From Treponema sp. OMZ 790 (GTDB taxonomy: Bacteria > Spirochaetota > Spirochaetia > Treponematales > Treponemataceae): a stretch of 64,000 nt of DNA. The stretch lies in the NCBI RefSeq assembly GCF_024181285.1, contig NZ_CP051201.1, positions 682,001 through 746,000 of the forward strand, read 5' to 3'. This document shows, one piece after another, positions 1 through 8,145 of this stretch. A program made the position numbers and the translations under genes. Under the pieces are notes generated by a model, which did no database searches, was not told the origin of the DNA, and saw nothing but the letters and a program-made list of their open reading frames with translations. Within the stretch, counting starts at the first letter, position 1; every line of letters begins with the position of its first letter.

Positions 1-121
1 GCGAAATATCATGTTGTTTTTTTTCTGTCTTTACGGCTTTGGGTTTGCATCCCGATAAACTTGAGACTATAAATAAAAATAGAATCATGAGTTTAAAAAT
101 ATTCTTTTCGCTTTTTTTCAT
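1..121 (-). CDS. Putative lipoprotein, 5' end only (runs off the window)
   Basis: The ATG is at 121, preceded by the ribosome-binding site GGAGAAG, and lies 16 nt after the stop of the binding-protein gene at 138-971, so the two are probably co-transcribed. Only about 40 residues are visible: a basic start, a hydrophobic stretch and a lipobox ending SGC at about residue 25, followed by a Lys-rich linker. This is a typical lipoprotein signal peptide. The position directly after a family 3 binding protein suggests a second binding lipoprotein or paralogue, but the ligand domain lies outside the window and the function cannot be read. Confidence 0.6.
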   Translation of the reverse strand, partial: MKKSEKNIFKLMILFLFIVSSLSGCKPKAVKTEKKQHDIS

Positions 122-137
122 AAAAACTTCTCCCGCT

Positions 138-971
138 TTATTTTCCGAAAATTACCATATCGGCTTCAAACCATTTTCTCGAAATTTCTTCAAGTTTTCC
201 CTCTTTTTCTAAATCGAATAAGACTCTTTCCACTTCGTTTTTTAATGCAGTGCTCCCTTTTTTAAAGGCATACACATAAAAGTTCAAGGCTAATGCATCT
301 TCGACAAGGCTGTACATATCCGGTTCTTTGGCTAAATATATTGCCATAGTTGAAACATCCCCCACGCAGGCATCTATGCCGAGACTTTTTAAATCGAGTA
401 AAGCCTGAGGCGTATTATTATACGAATCTTTTACGGAATGGAACTTATTCATCAAATCGGGATTATTTTTGATGAGATCAACACCTAAACTTGTCTTTTG
501 TCCGCCTATTTTTTTACCTTTCAGGTCTTCTATACTTTTAATATTATGTGATTTTAAAGTCAAAAATACTACTGCATTATGCAGATAGGGTTTTGTCAAC
601 TCATAAGTTTTATTTCTTTCATCGGAGTATGAAAAGCCCGATGCAATACAGTCGATAGAACCATTATCTATGCTTTCTATGATTTCTGCCGGTTTCATCG
701 GCAAAAATTCTACATCGACATCCATTTCATCTGCAATTGCCTTAAAAACATCGATATCGAATCCTATAACTTCATTTTTTTGATTGTAAAAGCACATAGG
801 AGGATTATATGCATTTACTCCGACAATGAGTTTGGATTTTACAAGAACCTGTGCAAGCGAAATATCATCCGACAATATTTCATAACTTTCATTTTTTTTG
901 CAAGAAAAAATTAAAAAAATAGAAAAAATTGTCAAAAAAAAGACGGCTCTTGAGTTTAGTTTACTACGCAT
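138..971 (-). CDS. Amino-acid-type ABC transporter substrate-binding lipoprotein (SBP family 3)
   Basis: This 277-residue protein has a lipoprotein signal (hydrophobic stretch, then FSC near residue 24) followed by the bilobed family 3 fold. Recognisable elements are KLIVGVNAYNPPMCF at the start of lobe 1, GFDIDVFKAIADEM, a DCIASGFSYSDERNKTYELT hinge segment and GKKIGGQKTSLG in lobe 2. Family members deliver polar amino acids or related small molecules to an ABC permease. No permease or ATPase gene is adjacent. The start at 971 has no ribosome-binding site, but a promoter places the transcription start on or next to the ATG, so the mRNA may be leaderless. Ligand identity cannot be told from sequence. 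Confidence 0.85.
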   Translation of the reverse strand: MRSKLNSRAVFFLTIFSIFLIFSCKKNESYEILSDDISLAQVLVKSKLIVGVNAYNPPMCFYNQKNEVIGFDIDVFKAIADEMDVDVEFLPMKPAEIIESIDNGSIDCIASGFSYSDERNKTYELTKPYLHNAVVFLTLKSHNIKSIEDLKGKKIGGQKTSLGVDLIKNNPDLMNKFHSVKDSYNNTPQALLDLKSLGIDACVGDVSTMAIYLAKEPDMYSLVEDALALNFYVYAFKKGSTALKNEVERVLFDLEKEGKLEEISRKWFEADMVIFGK

Positions 972-977
972 GAGCTT

Positions 978-1006
978 AATATATCACAGTATCTGCAAAT
1001 TGTAAA
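978..1006 (-). promoter_or_regulatory. Promoter of the SBP lipoprotein, predicted leaderless
   Basis: On the minus strand TTTACA (1001-1006) is followed after exactly 17 bp by TATATT (978-983). Initiation about 7 nt after the -10 box falls on the ATG at 971. The six bases between (AAGCTC) hold no Shine-Dalgarno sequence. Confidence 0.55.
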
Positions 1007-1045
1007 GAACAGAAACGATACTTGTTTTTTCAAACTTTCCATTTG

Positions 1046-1074
1046 TTGAAACTTTTAAAAAAAAATGATAGACT
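1046..1074 (+). promoter_or_regulatory. Promoter of gpsA-ffh
   Basis: TTGAAA (1046-1051), 17 bp, TAGACT (1069-1074). The transcript would start near 1081, immediately before the ribosome-binding site CAGGAGA of gpsA. Confidence 0.5.
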
Positions 1075-1093
1075 AGGTGACAGGAGAAAATTT

Positions 1094-2167
1094 GTGAACG
1101 ATAAGATTGCCATTATCGGAGCCGGTTCTTGGGGAACGGCTGTTGCCTGTTCTTTAGGGAAAAACGGGCACAGGGTTGTGCTTTGGAGCCATACCGCTTC
1201 GGTTGCCGATTCGATAAACACTGACCATATAAATGTAAAATATTTACCCAATCATAAATTGCCGGATACCGTTTCCGCTTCTACCGATATGGAAGAGGTT
1301 TGTAAGGATGCCGCATTTATATTTTTGGCAAGCCCCTCGCTTTATTTAACCTCTGCGGTTGAAGAACTGCTTAAATTTGCTCCCTTTGGCCGTGATGACG
1401 GCTCGATGCCCTATCCCACGATAGCGGTATTGACAAAAGGCTTTATTCCCGATGAAAACGGCGAGCCTCGTTTTATAATCGATGTTTTGGAGGATATGCT
1501 TCCCGATTTTTATAAAAATCATCTGGTTTATGTGGCGGGCCCCAGCCATGGGGAAGAAGTAGCCGAAGGTAAGCTGACCGGCCTTATAGCGGCTTCTCAA
1601 AATCCCATGTGTTCTATCCGCTGCCGGGAAGTTTTAAAATCGCGGAATATGCTCGTCTATTCCAGTTTGGATATAATCGGGGTACAGGTTTGTGCTGCCG
1701 CTAAAAACGTTATAGCCGTCGCATTCGGGGTTTTAGACGCTTTAACCGTAACTTCCGATATTTTCGGCGACAATACCGAATCCCTCCTCTTGGCAGCCGG
1801 TTTAAACGAGATTCAGATAATTGGCCGTGCTATGGGTGCTACCCATCCCGAAACCTTTACATCTATTTCCGGAGTGGGGGACTTGGACGTAACCTGCCGA
1901 AGTAAATACGGCAGAAACCGCCGTTTCGGCGACGAAATCATAACAAAAAAGATACTCCTTCCTTTTGAGAATTTGGATGATCTTATTAAAAATATCGATA
2001 AAATAGGCTATTTACCGGAAGGAGTAGTAGCCTGTAAATACTTGAACATTCTTGCAGAAAAACGTAATTTAAAGCTGCCCATATGTTCGGGTCTTTATAA
2101 AATATTAAACAAAGAATTAAAACCTCTTGACCTAATAGAAAACTTATTGAAGGGAGACACAAAGTAA
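1094..2167 (+). CDS. gpsA: Glycerol-3-phosphate dehydrogenase [NAD(P)+]
   Basis: Reduces dihydroxyacetone phosphate to sn-glycerol-3-phosphate for phospholipid synthesis in the cytoplasm. The N-terminal Rossmann motif GAGSWGTAV is clear. So are the catalytic-lysine segment AAKNVIAVAFG and the substrate loop NTESLLLAAGLNEI, and the length of about 357 aa suits the family. The frame is open from a TTG at 1022, but the GTG at 1094 is preferred: it follows the ribosome-binding site AGGAGA at 1082-1087 and puts the Rossmann motif at the expected distance from the N-terminus. The stop overlaps the ffh start by one base (TAATG), implying translational coupling. Confidence 0.95.
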   Translation: MNDKIAIIGAGSWGTAVACSLGKNGHRVVLWSHTASVADSINTDHINVKYLPNHKLPDTVSASTDMEEVCKDAAFIFLASPSLYLTSAVEELLKFAPFGRDDGSMPYPTIAVLTKGFIPDENGEPRFIIDVLEDMLPDFYKNHLVYVAGPSHGEEVAEGKLTGLIAASQNPMCSIRCREVLKSRNMLVYSSLDIIGVQVCAAAKNVIAVAFGVLDALTVTSDIFGDNTESLLLAAGLNEIQIIGRAMGATHPETFTSISGVGDLDVTCRSKYGRNRRFGDEIITKKILLPFENLDDLIKNIDKIGYLPEGVVACKYLNILAEKRNLKLPICSGLYKILNKELKPLDLIENLLKGDTK

Positions 2168-3498
2168 TGCTCGAAAATATTACCGAAAAATTCGGCGGGA
2201 TAATGCGCTCTTTGAGCGGTAAATCCAAGATTACCGAAAAAAATATCGAGGACACAATTGAAGAAATAAAGACGGCTCTTTTGGATGCCGACGTAAACTT
2301 GCGTGTTGTACGCCGTTTTATAAATGCTACAGCCGAAGAAGCCAAGGGCGAAAGGGTTTTAAAATCCGTAGATCCCGGTCAGCAGTTTACAAAAATCGTA
2401 TATGACAAGATGACCTCATTTTTGGGAGACGAAAAAAAATCCCTCGACCTCAGGGGCCCTGACACCCAATCGGTCATCCTCTTTTTGGGACTTCAAGGTT
2501 CGGGAAAGACGACAAGTGCCGCAAAATTAGCCTTAAAGCTTAAAAACGAGGGCCGTAAACCTCTTTTGGTTGCCTGCGACCTTGTACGCCCGGCTGCCGT
2601 GGAACAGCTTTCCGTTTTAGGCGAAAGTATAAATATCCCGGTTTACAAAGAAGAAACAAAGGATGCTCTAAAAGTCGCTAAAAATGCTCTCGGCTTTGCC
2701 AAAAAGAACTTTTACGATACGGTTATAGTCGATACGGCAGGCCGCCTCCAAATCGATGAAGACATGATGAAGGAAATCGTCAATATCAAGTCGGCCGTAA
2801 AACCTTTGGAAACAATTCTTGTGGCCGACTCAATGACGGGCCAAAGCGCCGTTGATGTTGCAAAGGAATTCGACGGACAGGTTGGGCTTTCCGGCCTAAT
2901 CCTTACCAAATTCGACTCCGACACAAGAGGCGGTGCAGCTCTTTCTTTAAAAACCATCACAGGTAAGCCTATTTTTTACATAGGTACTGGCGAAAAAGTT
3001 GAAGACCTCGAACCCTTTTATCCCGACCGCATCGCAAGCCGAATCTTAGGCATGGGCGACATCGTTTCGCTTGTCGAAAAAGCTCAAGCTGTTTACGATG
3101 AAGAAGAGGCCGAAAAGCTTCAAAAAAAGATGCAAAGCGAAACATTCAGTCTTGCCGATATGCTCATGCAGTTGGAACAGGCCGAAAAGATGGGGCCATT
3201 GGAGTCCATGCTCGATATGATTCCGGGGCTTTCAGGCCGGATAGACAAGGATAAGCTAGATCTTTCTCTTTTAAAACGCCAAAAGGCTATAATTCAATCT
3301 ATGACCTTAAAAGAAAGGGATAATTTTAGAATTATAGGGCCTCCCCGCCGTAAACGCATTGCAAAAGGTTCCGGAACATCGGTAGGTGATGTAAATAAAC
3401 TTTTAAAACAATTTGAAAAAACGCGTCAAATGATGAGGAAGGTATCAAAAAACAAGGGCTTACAGGCAAAGATGATGTCGGGAGGCCTTTTCGGATAG
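2167..3498 (+). CDS. ffh: Signal recognition particle protein Ffh (SRP54)
   Basis: GTPase subunit of the signal recognition particle; it binds signal sequences and 4.5S RNA and docks with FtsY, whose gene is at 48415. Domains in order are an N helical bundle (1-90), a G domain with P-loop GLQGSGKTTSAAKL, DTAGRLQ, TKFD and the closing GTGEKVEDLEPF, then a Met-rich M domain containing the RNA-binding stretch RRKRIAKGSGTSVGDVN. At 443 aa the length is normal. It begins inside the gpsA stop codon and is followed by a strong hairpin terminator. No 4.5S RNA gene was recognised in the window. Confidence 0.97.
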   Translation: MLENITEKFGGIMRSLSGKSKITEKNIEDTIEEIKTALLDADVNLRVVRRFINATAEEAKGERVLKSVDPGQQFTKIVYDKMTSFLGDEKKSLDLRGPDTQSVILFLGLQGSGKTTSAAKLALKLKNEGRKPLLVACDLVRPAAVEQLSVLGESINIPVYKEETKDALKVAKNALGFAKKNFYDTVIVDTAGRLQIDEDMMKEIVNIKSAVKPLETILVADSMTGQSAVDVAKEFDGQVGLSGLILTKFDSDTRGGAALSLKTITGKPIFYIGTGEKVEDLEPFYPDRIASRILGMGDIVSLVEKAQAVYDEEEAEKLQKKMQSETFSLADMLMQLEQAEKMGPLESMLDMIPGLSGRIDKDKLDLSLLKRQKAIIQSMTLKERDNFRIIGPPRRKRIAKGSGTSVGDVNKLLKQFEKTRQMMRKVSKNKGLQAKMMSGGLFG

Positions 3499-3515
3499 GT
3501 TTACCCATTAAAATT

Positions 3516-3552
3516 AAAAGGCCTTGATGCTTTAAGCTCAAGGCCTTTTAAA
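3516..3552 (+). terminator. Rho-independent terminator after ffh (probably bidirectional)
   Basis: A perfect 12-bp stem, AAAAGGCCTTGA (3516-3527) with TCAAGGCCTTTT (3538-3549), encloses a 10-nt loop that itself contains GCT/AGC. It has A- and T-runs on both sides and lies between the converging ffh and dksA-like genes. Confidence 0.85.
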
Positions 3553-3580
3553 AAGATTTAAAATAAAGTTTTTTCGAATT

Positions 3581-3940
3581 TTAGGGGCGCATCTTTTTTT
3601 CGGATTTGGTTTGGCATGCAATGCATTTTAAAGCGTAGGGCAGGGCTTTAAGCCTGTCATCCGGTATCTGCTCCTTACAGGTAATACATTTTCCATACTT
3701 GCCTTCCCGTATCCTTTCCAATGCCGAATCAATCTTTTGAAGCTTTTTAATATTGCTTTCTCCGATAAAATCAAGCATATCCCTGTCGGTACTATACGAG
3801 GCCAAATCTGCAAAGTCTTTGGGGATGCTGTTTGCCAAAGTTTCTGCGTATTCTTCATCATTTTTTTGTAATGATGTAAGTATCTCCTCCCGCTCCTTAA
3901 GCAAATATTCTTTCATTTCCTCAATAAACTTCTTTTTCAT
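3581..3940 (-). CDS. DksA/TraR-family zinc-finger protein
   Basis: A 119-residue protein with an N-terminal coiled coil of alternating Lys/Glu helices and a C-terminal four-cysteine zinc finger (CITC ... CIAC). The segment KDFADLASYSTDRD sits where DksA carries its acidic coiled-coil tip. DksA family proteins enter the RNA polymerase secondary channel and mediate the response to (p)ppGpp. The start follows the ribosome-binding site AGGAGAAG. Its promoter overlaps that of the divergent infA, so the two genes may compete for polymerase. Whether it binds RNA polymerase like true DksA, or is a shorter TraR/YteA-like relative, cannot be decided here. Confidence 0.85.
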   Translation of the reverse strand: MKKKFIEEMKEYLLKEREEILTSLQKNDEEYAETLANSIPKDFADLASYSTDRDMLDFIGESNIKKLQKIDSALERIREGKYGKCITCKEQIPDDRLKALPYALKCIACQTKSEKKMRP

Positions 3941-3953
3941 ACACTTCTCCTAG

Positions 3954-4009
3954 TTGACAATTTTTTTAATAGACTTTAGAATTATACGACTGAATTTAAA
4001 AAAAATCAA
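3954..4009. promoter_or_regulatory. Overlapping divergent promoters of infA (+) and the dksA-like gene (-)
   Basis: Plus strand: TTGACA (3954-3959), 17 bp, TAGAAT (3977-3982), leading to infA. Minus strand: TTGATT (4004-4009), 17 bp, TATAAT (3981-3986), leading to the dksA-like gene. The two -10 boxes overlap by two bases, so both promoters cannot be occupied at once. Confidence 0.6.
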
Positions 4010-4047
4010 ATGATTTTTCAAAATTTATTCATTTTTTTGGAGGTCTT

Positions 4048-4266
4048 GTGGCTAAGGAAGAAGCAATTGAAGTTGAAGGTATTGTTAAAGAATCCCTTCC
4101 CAACACTATGTTTAGAGTTGAGTTAAAAAACGGACATGTTATTTTGGCTCATTTATCAGGAAAGATGCGAAAGCATTACATTAAAATTGTACCGGGAGAT
4201 ACGGTTAAAGTTGCCCTATCCCCCTATGACTTGACCAGAGGCAGAATTATCTTCAGAGAAAGATAA
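4048..4266 (+). CDS. infA: Translation initiation factor IF-1
   Basis: A 72-residue OB-fold protein that binds the ribosomal A site during initiation. The family signature is complete: [56 protein letters not shown]. The start is a GTG at 4048, preceded by TTGGAGG with good spacing. It is transcribed alone and faces the DnaJ-like gene tail to tail with only 10 bp between them. Confidence 0.97.
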   Translation: MAKEEAIEVEGIVKESLPNTMFRVELKNGHVILAHLSGKMRKHYIKIVPGDTVKVALSPYDLTRGRIIFRER

Positions 4267-4276
4267 ATGCCAAGGT

Positions 4277-4789
4277 CTAACTGAATATCGCGGCATAGCC
4301 TTTTCGTATTCGGATGATGCCTTCCGAAACAAGGTAAAAGGCTAAAAGCAATCCGAACATTCCTAAAAAGACAGCTCTCGTAAAAAACAAAATTCCGACG
4401 ATTGTTAGTACTATCCCGCGTATAATGATTTTAAAAGCCTCTTTGAGGGGAATTTTTTCTTTTTTCTTGGCATTATTTTCTTTTGTCTTTCTCCAGCTTT
4501 TCCACCATTCAGAGGTAAATATATCTTCACCGAAGGGATTGTCATTTCGGCCGTAATCGCTGCTAAAAGCTGCAAACGGATCCGAAATACTCAGATCATA
4601 ATTTTTACGCTTTTGAGGATCAGATAATACGGAATAAGCCTCGCTTATCCTTTTAAATTTTTCTTCAGCTATTTTGTTGTCAGGATTTTTGTCGGGATGA
4701 TATTTCATAGCCAAGCTGCGATATGCATGTTTAATTTGGTCGTCGTCAGCTGTTCTTGAAACATTCAATATGCTGTAATAATTTTCCAC
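4277..4789 (-). CDS. Membrane-anchored J-domain protein
   Basis: An N-terminal J domain (about residues 1-68) carries the HPD triad in YHPDKNPDN, which stimulates DnaK ATPase. A basic linker ([13 protein letters not shown]) leads to two closely spaced hydrophobic segments (about 125-160), so the protein is probably held in the inner membrane with its J domain in the cytoplasm. No Gly/Phe region or zinc-finger domain is present, so it is a J-domain co-chaperone, not DnaJ itself. The GTG start overlaps the preceding stop by one base (TAGTG), so it is coupled to the UMP kinase-like gene. Confidence 0.85.
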   Translation of the reverse strand: MENYYSILNVSRTADDDQIKHAYRSLAMKYHPDKNPDNKIAEEKFKRISEAYSVLSDPQKRKNYDLSISDPFAAFSSDYGRNDNPFGEDIFTSEWWKSWRKTKENNAKKKEKIPLKEAFKIIIRGIVLTIVGILFFTRAVFLGMFGLLLAFYLVSEGIIRIRKGYAAIFS

Positions 4790-5484
4790 TAACCTATCAC
4801 CGTTCCTTTAAATTCTTTACCGTTTAGAATATTTTCCAAATTCTCAATGTCTTTTCCGGCAGCACAAATTACTCTTATACCTGCTTTTTGAGCTCTCTGG
4901 CTTGCTACAGGGTCAAAAGGCGTATTTTTGCCCGGAACCCATTCTGTTCCGACTATTTTGATAAAATCTTCCCAAGAGATGTTATCTATGGGTTTTGCAT
5001 CAGGATTTTTTTTGGGGTCATCCGTGTAAACTTTGGCGATATTTGACAGGTTTACAACTAATTCACCTGAAAATCTTTCTGCAAGCAAAACTGCATCATT
5101 ATCTGTAGAAAAACCGGGCTTCCATCCCGCTGCAACCAAAATTTGTCCTGCAAACATATCGACTGCAGTAGGGTCATAAACTACAGGATTTGGGCAAAGA
5201 TCCGCAAAAATAGCCTTTACCAGCTGTGCATTGAGCCTTGTAGCCATTATTCCTATCCAATCCGCTTCATCATTGCATATTGAGCCCTTTCTTAGATCAC
5301 ATACTGTTCTATATGCATTTTGATAATCCCGGGCAGGAGCTCCGCCTCCGATTACCATTATAAGTTTGCGTGTTGAGTCTTGCGAAAGCCAATTCCTGAC
5401 GGTTTTCGAAAATTTATCCAAGAAATCAAAATCCGGCTTATCCGGGGCTACTATAGAGCCTCCTACCGACAAAACTGTTACCAT
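4789..5484 (-). CDS. UMP kinase-like amino-acid kinase family protein
   Basis: An amino-acid-kinase fold with [18 protein letters not shown] at the N-terminus, the [14 protein letters not shown] loop, the [11 protein letters not shown] nucleotide-site segment and [17 protein letters not shown] near the C-terminus. This pattern resembles the archaeal-type PyrH (uridylate kinase) more than the usual bacterial form, and is the likely route from UMP to UDP. An ATG at 5499 is in frame, but the one at 5484 is preferred because GAGGAGGG (5490-5497) sits at ideal distance. It lies mid-operon, trmJ to pyrH-like to J-domain gene. Assignment to UMP rather than another substrate is by family resemblance. 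Confidence 0.8.
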   Translation of the reverse strand: MVTVLSVGGSIVAPDKPDFDFLDKFSKTVRNWLSQDSTRKLIMVIGGGAPARDYQNAYRTVCDLRKGSICNDEADWIGIMATRLNAQLVKAIFADLCPNPVVYDPTAVDMFAGQILVAAGWKPGFSTDNDAVLLAERFSGELVVNLSNIAKVYTDDPKKNPDAKPIDNISWEDFIKIVGTEWVPGKNTPFDPVASQRAQKAGIRVICAAGKDIENLENILNGKEFKGTVIG

Positions 5485-5516
5485 AATTTCCCTCCTCAAG
5501 GATAATTATCTTAATA

Positions 5517-6251
5517 CTAACAACTATACATAAAAAAAAGTTTCTTAAAAATTTCGGTTAAATGCATTGTATCGAATTCTGAGGCTCCGGCGGAGGATAA
5601 AAGTTCGGTAAAAAAAGTTTCGTTTTCTTTTTTTCCTCCCTTTTTAAATAAACCCAGTCCGGTAAGGTATTTGCATATTTGTTCTGCATTATCCTGAATC
5701 ATCTTCATCGAGGCTTTTTTTAGGTGAATGTTTTTTTCTTCGGGTTTATTGCCTTTTTCGGCTATATAGAGCGAATAGCAAAGGACTAAAACCGCATGAG
5801 AAAGGTTATAAGAGCCGTAGTCTTCTTCTGCAGGAATATTAACCGAAAATGAGCATATATTAAGCTCTTCATCCGTAAGTCCTGTTCTTTCATTCCCGAA
5901 AACCAAACCAAGCCTTCCTCCGTAAAAATTTTTTAAATTAAGGCAAAGTTCTTCAGGGCTCATTCCTAAATTTTTGCGTTTATGCCCGGTTCTTCTGCTT
6001 GTTCCTGCTAATGCAGAGCAATCTGCTCCGGCTTCTTTTAAGCCTTCAACCGAAGGAGGGTAAAATCGTGCATTTTTCCAAATATGGGAAGCATGGAGAG
6101 CCAGTTTTAAGACCTCGGTTTCGTCATAATCTTCTTTTTTTCCTGTAATTCTTAGGTCATTAAGGCCGGTATTTGCCATTACCCGGCATACAGCTCCTAT
6201 ATTTGCAGCGGTTTCAGGCCGGCAAAGAATAATTGTTTTTTCAAAGTTCAT
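5517..6251 (-). CDS. SPOUT-family RNA 2'-O-methyltransferase, TrmJ-like
   Basis: The N-terminal SPOUT domain shows IILCRPETAANIGAVCRVMAN, where the Asn-Ile-Gly-Ala segment is typical of TrmJ/TrmH, then LVFGNERTGLTDEEL and IPAEEDYGSYNLSHAVLVL, which build the knotted S-adenosylmethionine site. A C-terminal helical extension (about 165-244) completes the TrmJ-like length of 244 aa. TrmJ methylates position 32 of certain tRNAs; the substrate here is inferred. It is first in a three-gene operon. The start has no ribosome-binding site, and a TTGACA element places the transcription start on the ATG. Confidence 0.85.
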   Translation of the reverse strand: MNFEKTIILCRPETAANIGAVCRVMANTGLNDLRITGKKEDYDETEVLKLALHASHIWKNARFYPPSVEGLKEAGADCSALAGTSRRTGHKRKNLGMSPEELCLNLKNFYGGRLGLVFGNERTGLTDEELNICSFSVNIPAEEDYGSYNLSHAVLVLCYSLYIAEKGNKPEEKNIHLKKASMKMIQDNAEQICKYLTGLGLFKKGGKKENETFFTELLSSAGASEFDTMHLTEIFKKLFFMYSC

Positions 6252-6257
6252 GTCTGT

Positions 6258-6286
6258 ATATTGCCGTCATTGCGCCGTTATGTCAA
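6258..6286 (-). promoter_or_regulatory. Promoter of the trmJ operon, predicted leaderless
   Basis: TTGACA (6281-6286, minus strand), 17 bp, CAATAT (6258-6263). Seven nucleotides past the -10 box is the ATG at 6251. The -35 box is perfect and the -10 box weak, so confidence is moderate. Confidence 0.4.
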
Positions 6287-6451
6287 GCGAAAGTAAAAAA
6301 AAAATCGTTAAATTCGGCAGAATAAGCTACAACAAGACAAATATTAGCCGATATTGTAACTGTAAACGGATGTCTTTGTTTTTATATGGTATTCTTTGAA
6401 TTTATTAAATGTACAAGTTACAGAAAAATGGATATTTTTCTTGTTTTATGT

Positions 6452-6480
6452 TTGACTTTTTTTAAAATAAAGGGTATAAT
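6452..6480 (+). promoter_or_regulatory. Promoter of the STAS-domain gene
   Basis: TTGACT (6452-6457), 17 bp, TATAAT (6475-6480). Predicted start near 6487, giving a leader of about 48 nt with a ribosome-binding site (CGGGAG) before the ATG at 6535. The rest of the 283-bp spacer from 6252 shows only the divergent trmJ promoter. Confidence 0.65.
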
Positions 6481-6534
6481 ACAAGCTAGAGATACTGGAT
6501 TATTTCTTTATTTTGAAAATAAATCGGGAGAATT

Positions 6535-7086
6535 ATGAGTAATAACAGTGTTATAGCCGGCTTCGATGATGAAAAAGATGATAGTTTGAAGATCAGGCTT
6601 CAAAGAGTAGATGGACTTGATAAATGCGTGGTAGTTTTTTTAAACGGCTACATCGATACCTACAATTCTGCGTTTTTTCAAAAACGCATTGCTAAGATTA
6701 TAGACGGCGGTTTTATACAGATTGTGTTTAACTGCGCCGCATTAAATTATGTTTCGTCAACAGGTATAGGTTCATTTACGGCCTTTTTGAAAACCGTAAA
6801 GCCCAGAGGCGGGGATATAGTTTTATTGGATATTCAGCCCAAGGTATACGAAATATTCCAACTTTTAGGCTTTTCACAATTTTTTAATATCAAAGATGCT
6901 TTATCGGATGCTGTAGCGTTTTTCCAAAGCTCAAGTACGACTGCAAATGCACAAGTATTTCCTAAAATATTTGCATGTCCCATATGTTCTAAAAAACTTA
7001 AAGCTACCAAGGCCGGCCGATTTAGATGTTCCGAGTGTAAGACCATATTGGCCATCGACAACAATGCTCAAGTATTTTTGGGCTAA
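6535..7086 (+). CDS. STAS-domain (anti-sigma-factor antagonist-like) protein with C-terminal zinc ribbon
   Basis: Residues about 20-135 form a STAS domain: VVVFLNGYIDTYNSAFFQKRI, then FNCAALNYVSSTGIGSFTAF, in which the Ser-Ser-Thr-Gly-Ile-Gly segment holds the serine that partner kinases phosphorylate in SpoIIAA-type proteins. A Ser/Thr linker leads to a CPIC ... CSEC ribbon (about 147-170) that probably binds zinc. No anti-sigma kinase or sigma factor gene is adjacent. The STAS plus zinc-ribbon arrangement is unusual; the ribbon may tether the switch to a protein or nucleic acid. It is monocistronic, followed by an inverted repeat. Confidence 0.8.
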   Translation: MSNNSVIAGFDDEKDDSLKIRLQRVDGLDKCVVVFLNGYIDTYNSAFFQKRIAKIIDGGFIQIVFNCAALNYVSSTGIGSFTAFLKTVKPRGGDIVLLDIQPKVYEIFQLLGFSQFFNIKDALSDAVAFFQSSSTTANAQVFPKIFACPICSKKLKATKAGRFRCSECKTILAIDNNAQVFLG

Positions 7087-7100
7087 TCTCATCTTAAAAT

Positions 7101-7152
7101 AATTGCAGCTTATATTTACCGATTTATTATATTAAAGCTGTAAGCTGCAATT
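7101..7152 (+). terminator. Long-loop inverted repeat after the STAS gene
   Basis: AATTGCAGCTTA (7101-7112) is perfectly complementary to TAAGCTGCAATT (7141-7152) across a 28-nt loop. The position between converging genes fits a bidirectional terminator, although the T-run is weak. Confidence 0.45.
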
Positions 7153-7168
7153 ATCTATCAATCTTATC

Positions 7169-8062
7169 TTATAAACTAAACGAATTAACTGAAAGAGGGG
7201 AACCTATCCATATACCTTCTGCACCAAGATATTCTTTCTTTTTACCCTTAATCAAAAATTGAACCGAACTGACAGTCGAAAATTCGCATGCCGTAAAGAC
7301 TATTTGTGCAAGCTGGGCTTGATAGGCTTCGATACCGTATCGGTTAAATTGAAAATCTTCACTTATGTTTATTTCGGCTACTCCGTTTTTTACTTCGATC
7401 GATAAAAGTTTTGTATCGGGAGGAATAAACGAACGGAATCCTTGTTTGGCTTCCGCTGTTGTAGGCCCCTGTAAAAGACTGTTTATTGCATCGGTAAGAG
7501 GGGAGTCTGTTTTTACAAGTTCTCTCATGACGGCTTTTCGTACCAGCTTCCCGTCGGATTCTATTTTTACCAAATAAATTTTTGAGCTGCGTTTTTCGGC
7601 TTTCTTTTGCTCATGTTTAGGTTCTTCCTTTTCTCTGATTTTTTCATCAGGCGCAGAATGTTTAACATTGTCTTTTTTTGTCTTTTTTTCTTTTTGAGGC
7701 TGAGAAGGCGTCTTTTTTTCTTCTTTTTTTTGTTCAATTTCATTTTTAGGCTTATTTTCATCGGATGTTTTTTGCGGTACCGGTTTATCGTCTGCCGTTT
7801 GAGTTTTTTCTTCGCTTTCCCTGCCGGTGTTTTCCGCTGCTCTGATTTTTTCTATTTCATTTTGAATGCCTTCAAGGTCTACTTCATGTTCTTTTTCGTC
7901 TTTTACTTCTTTTTTTTGGAATATACTGATTGCGTCCGTGTTTTTGAAAACTCGGGCGATATTATCTTTGTTGATAAAAAAGAGGAGAGCTATCAATAAA
8001 ATAAACGCCAGCCAAAAAAAACAGCCTAAAGATGTATTTTTCTTTTTCATAATATCTGACAT
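7169..8062 (-). CDS. Membrane-anchored GerMN-domain protein with Lys/Glu-rich linker
   Basis: A single hydrophobic segment (residues about 14-30) anchors the protein. A highly charged linker of Lys, Glu, Gln and Pro (about 50-160) spans the periplasm, and a C-terminal GerMN domain (about 165-290) follows, recognisable from PLTDAINSLLQGPT, GFRSFIPPDTKLLSIEVKNGVAEINISEDF and a closing GAEGIWIGSP. GerMN domains occur in germination lipoprotein GerM and in envelope lipoproteins such as LpqB; here a peptidoglycan or envelope role is likely. An alternative ATG at 8050 (MKKKN) fits a signal-anchor equally well, and neither start has a clear ribosome-binding site. The A/T-rich linker codes for long shadow frames on both strands. 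Confidence 0.8.
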   Translation of the reverse strand: MSDIMKKKNTSLGCFFWLAFILLIALLFFINKDNIARVFKNTDAISIFQKKEVKDEKEHEVDLEGIQNEIEKIRAAENTGRESEEKTQTADDKPVPQKTSDENKPKNEIEQKKEEKKTPSQPQKEKKTKKDNVKHSAPDEKIREKEEPKHEQKKAEKRSSKIYLVKIESDGKLVRKAVMRELVKTDSPLTDAINSLLQGPTTAEAKQGFRSFIPPDTKLLSIEVKNGVAEINISEDFQFNRYGIEAYQAQLAQIVFTACEFSTVSSVQFLIKGKKKEYLGAEGIWIGSPLSVNSFSL

Positions 8063-8108
8063 AATAATATATTTTGAAAAAAAATACTATACTTTTTATA
8101 AAAAAGTA

Positions 8109-8137
8109 TATACATAATGTTAAAAAAATTGTATAAT
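8109..8137 (+). promoter_or_regulatory. Promoter of cmk-rpsA with almost no leader
   Basis: TATACA (8109-8114), 17 bp, TATAAT (8132-8137). The predicted start at about 8144 is two bases before the ATG at 8146. Only a weak GGTAG precedes the ATG. Confidence 0.4.
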
Positions 8138-8145
8138 GGTAGAAT

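Noticed and set aside
7567..7999. Long Phe- and Lys-rich frames opposite and within the GerMN-domain gene
   Set aside because: They are shadows of the Lys/Glu-rich linker; the GerMN frame has the recognisable domain.
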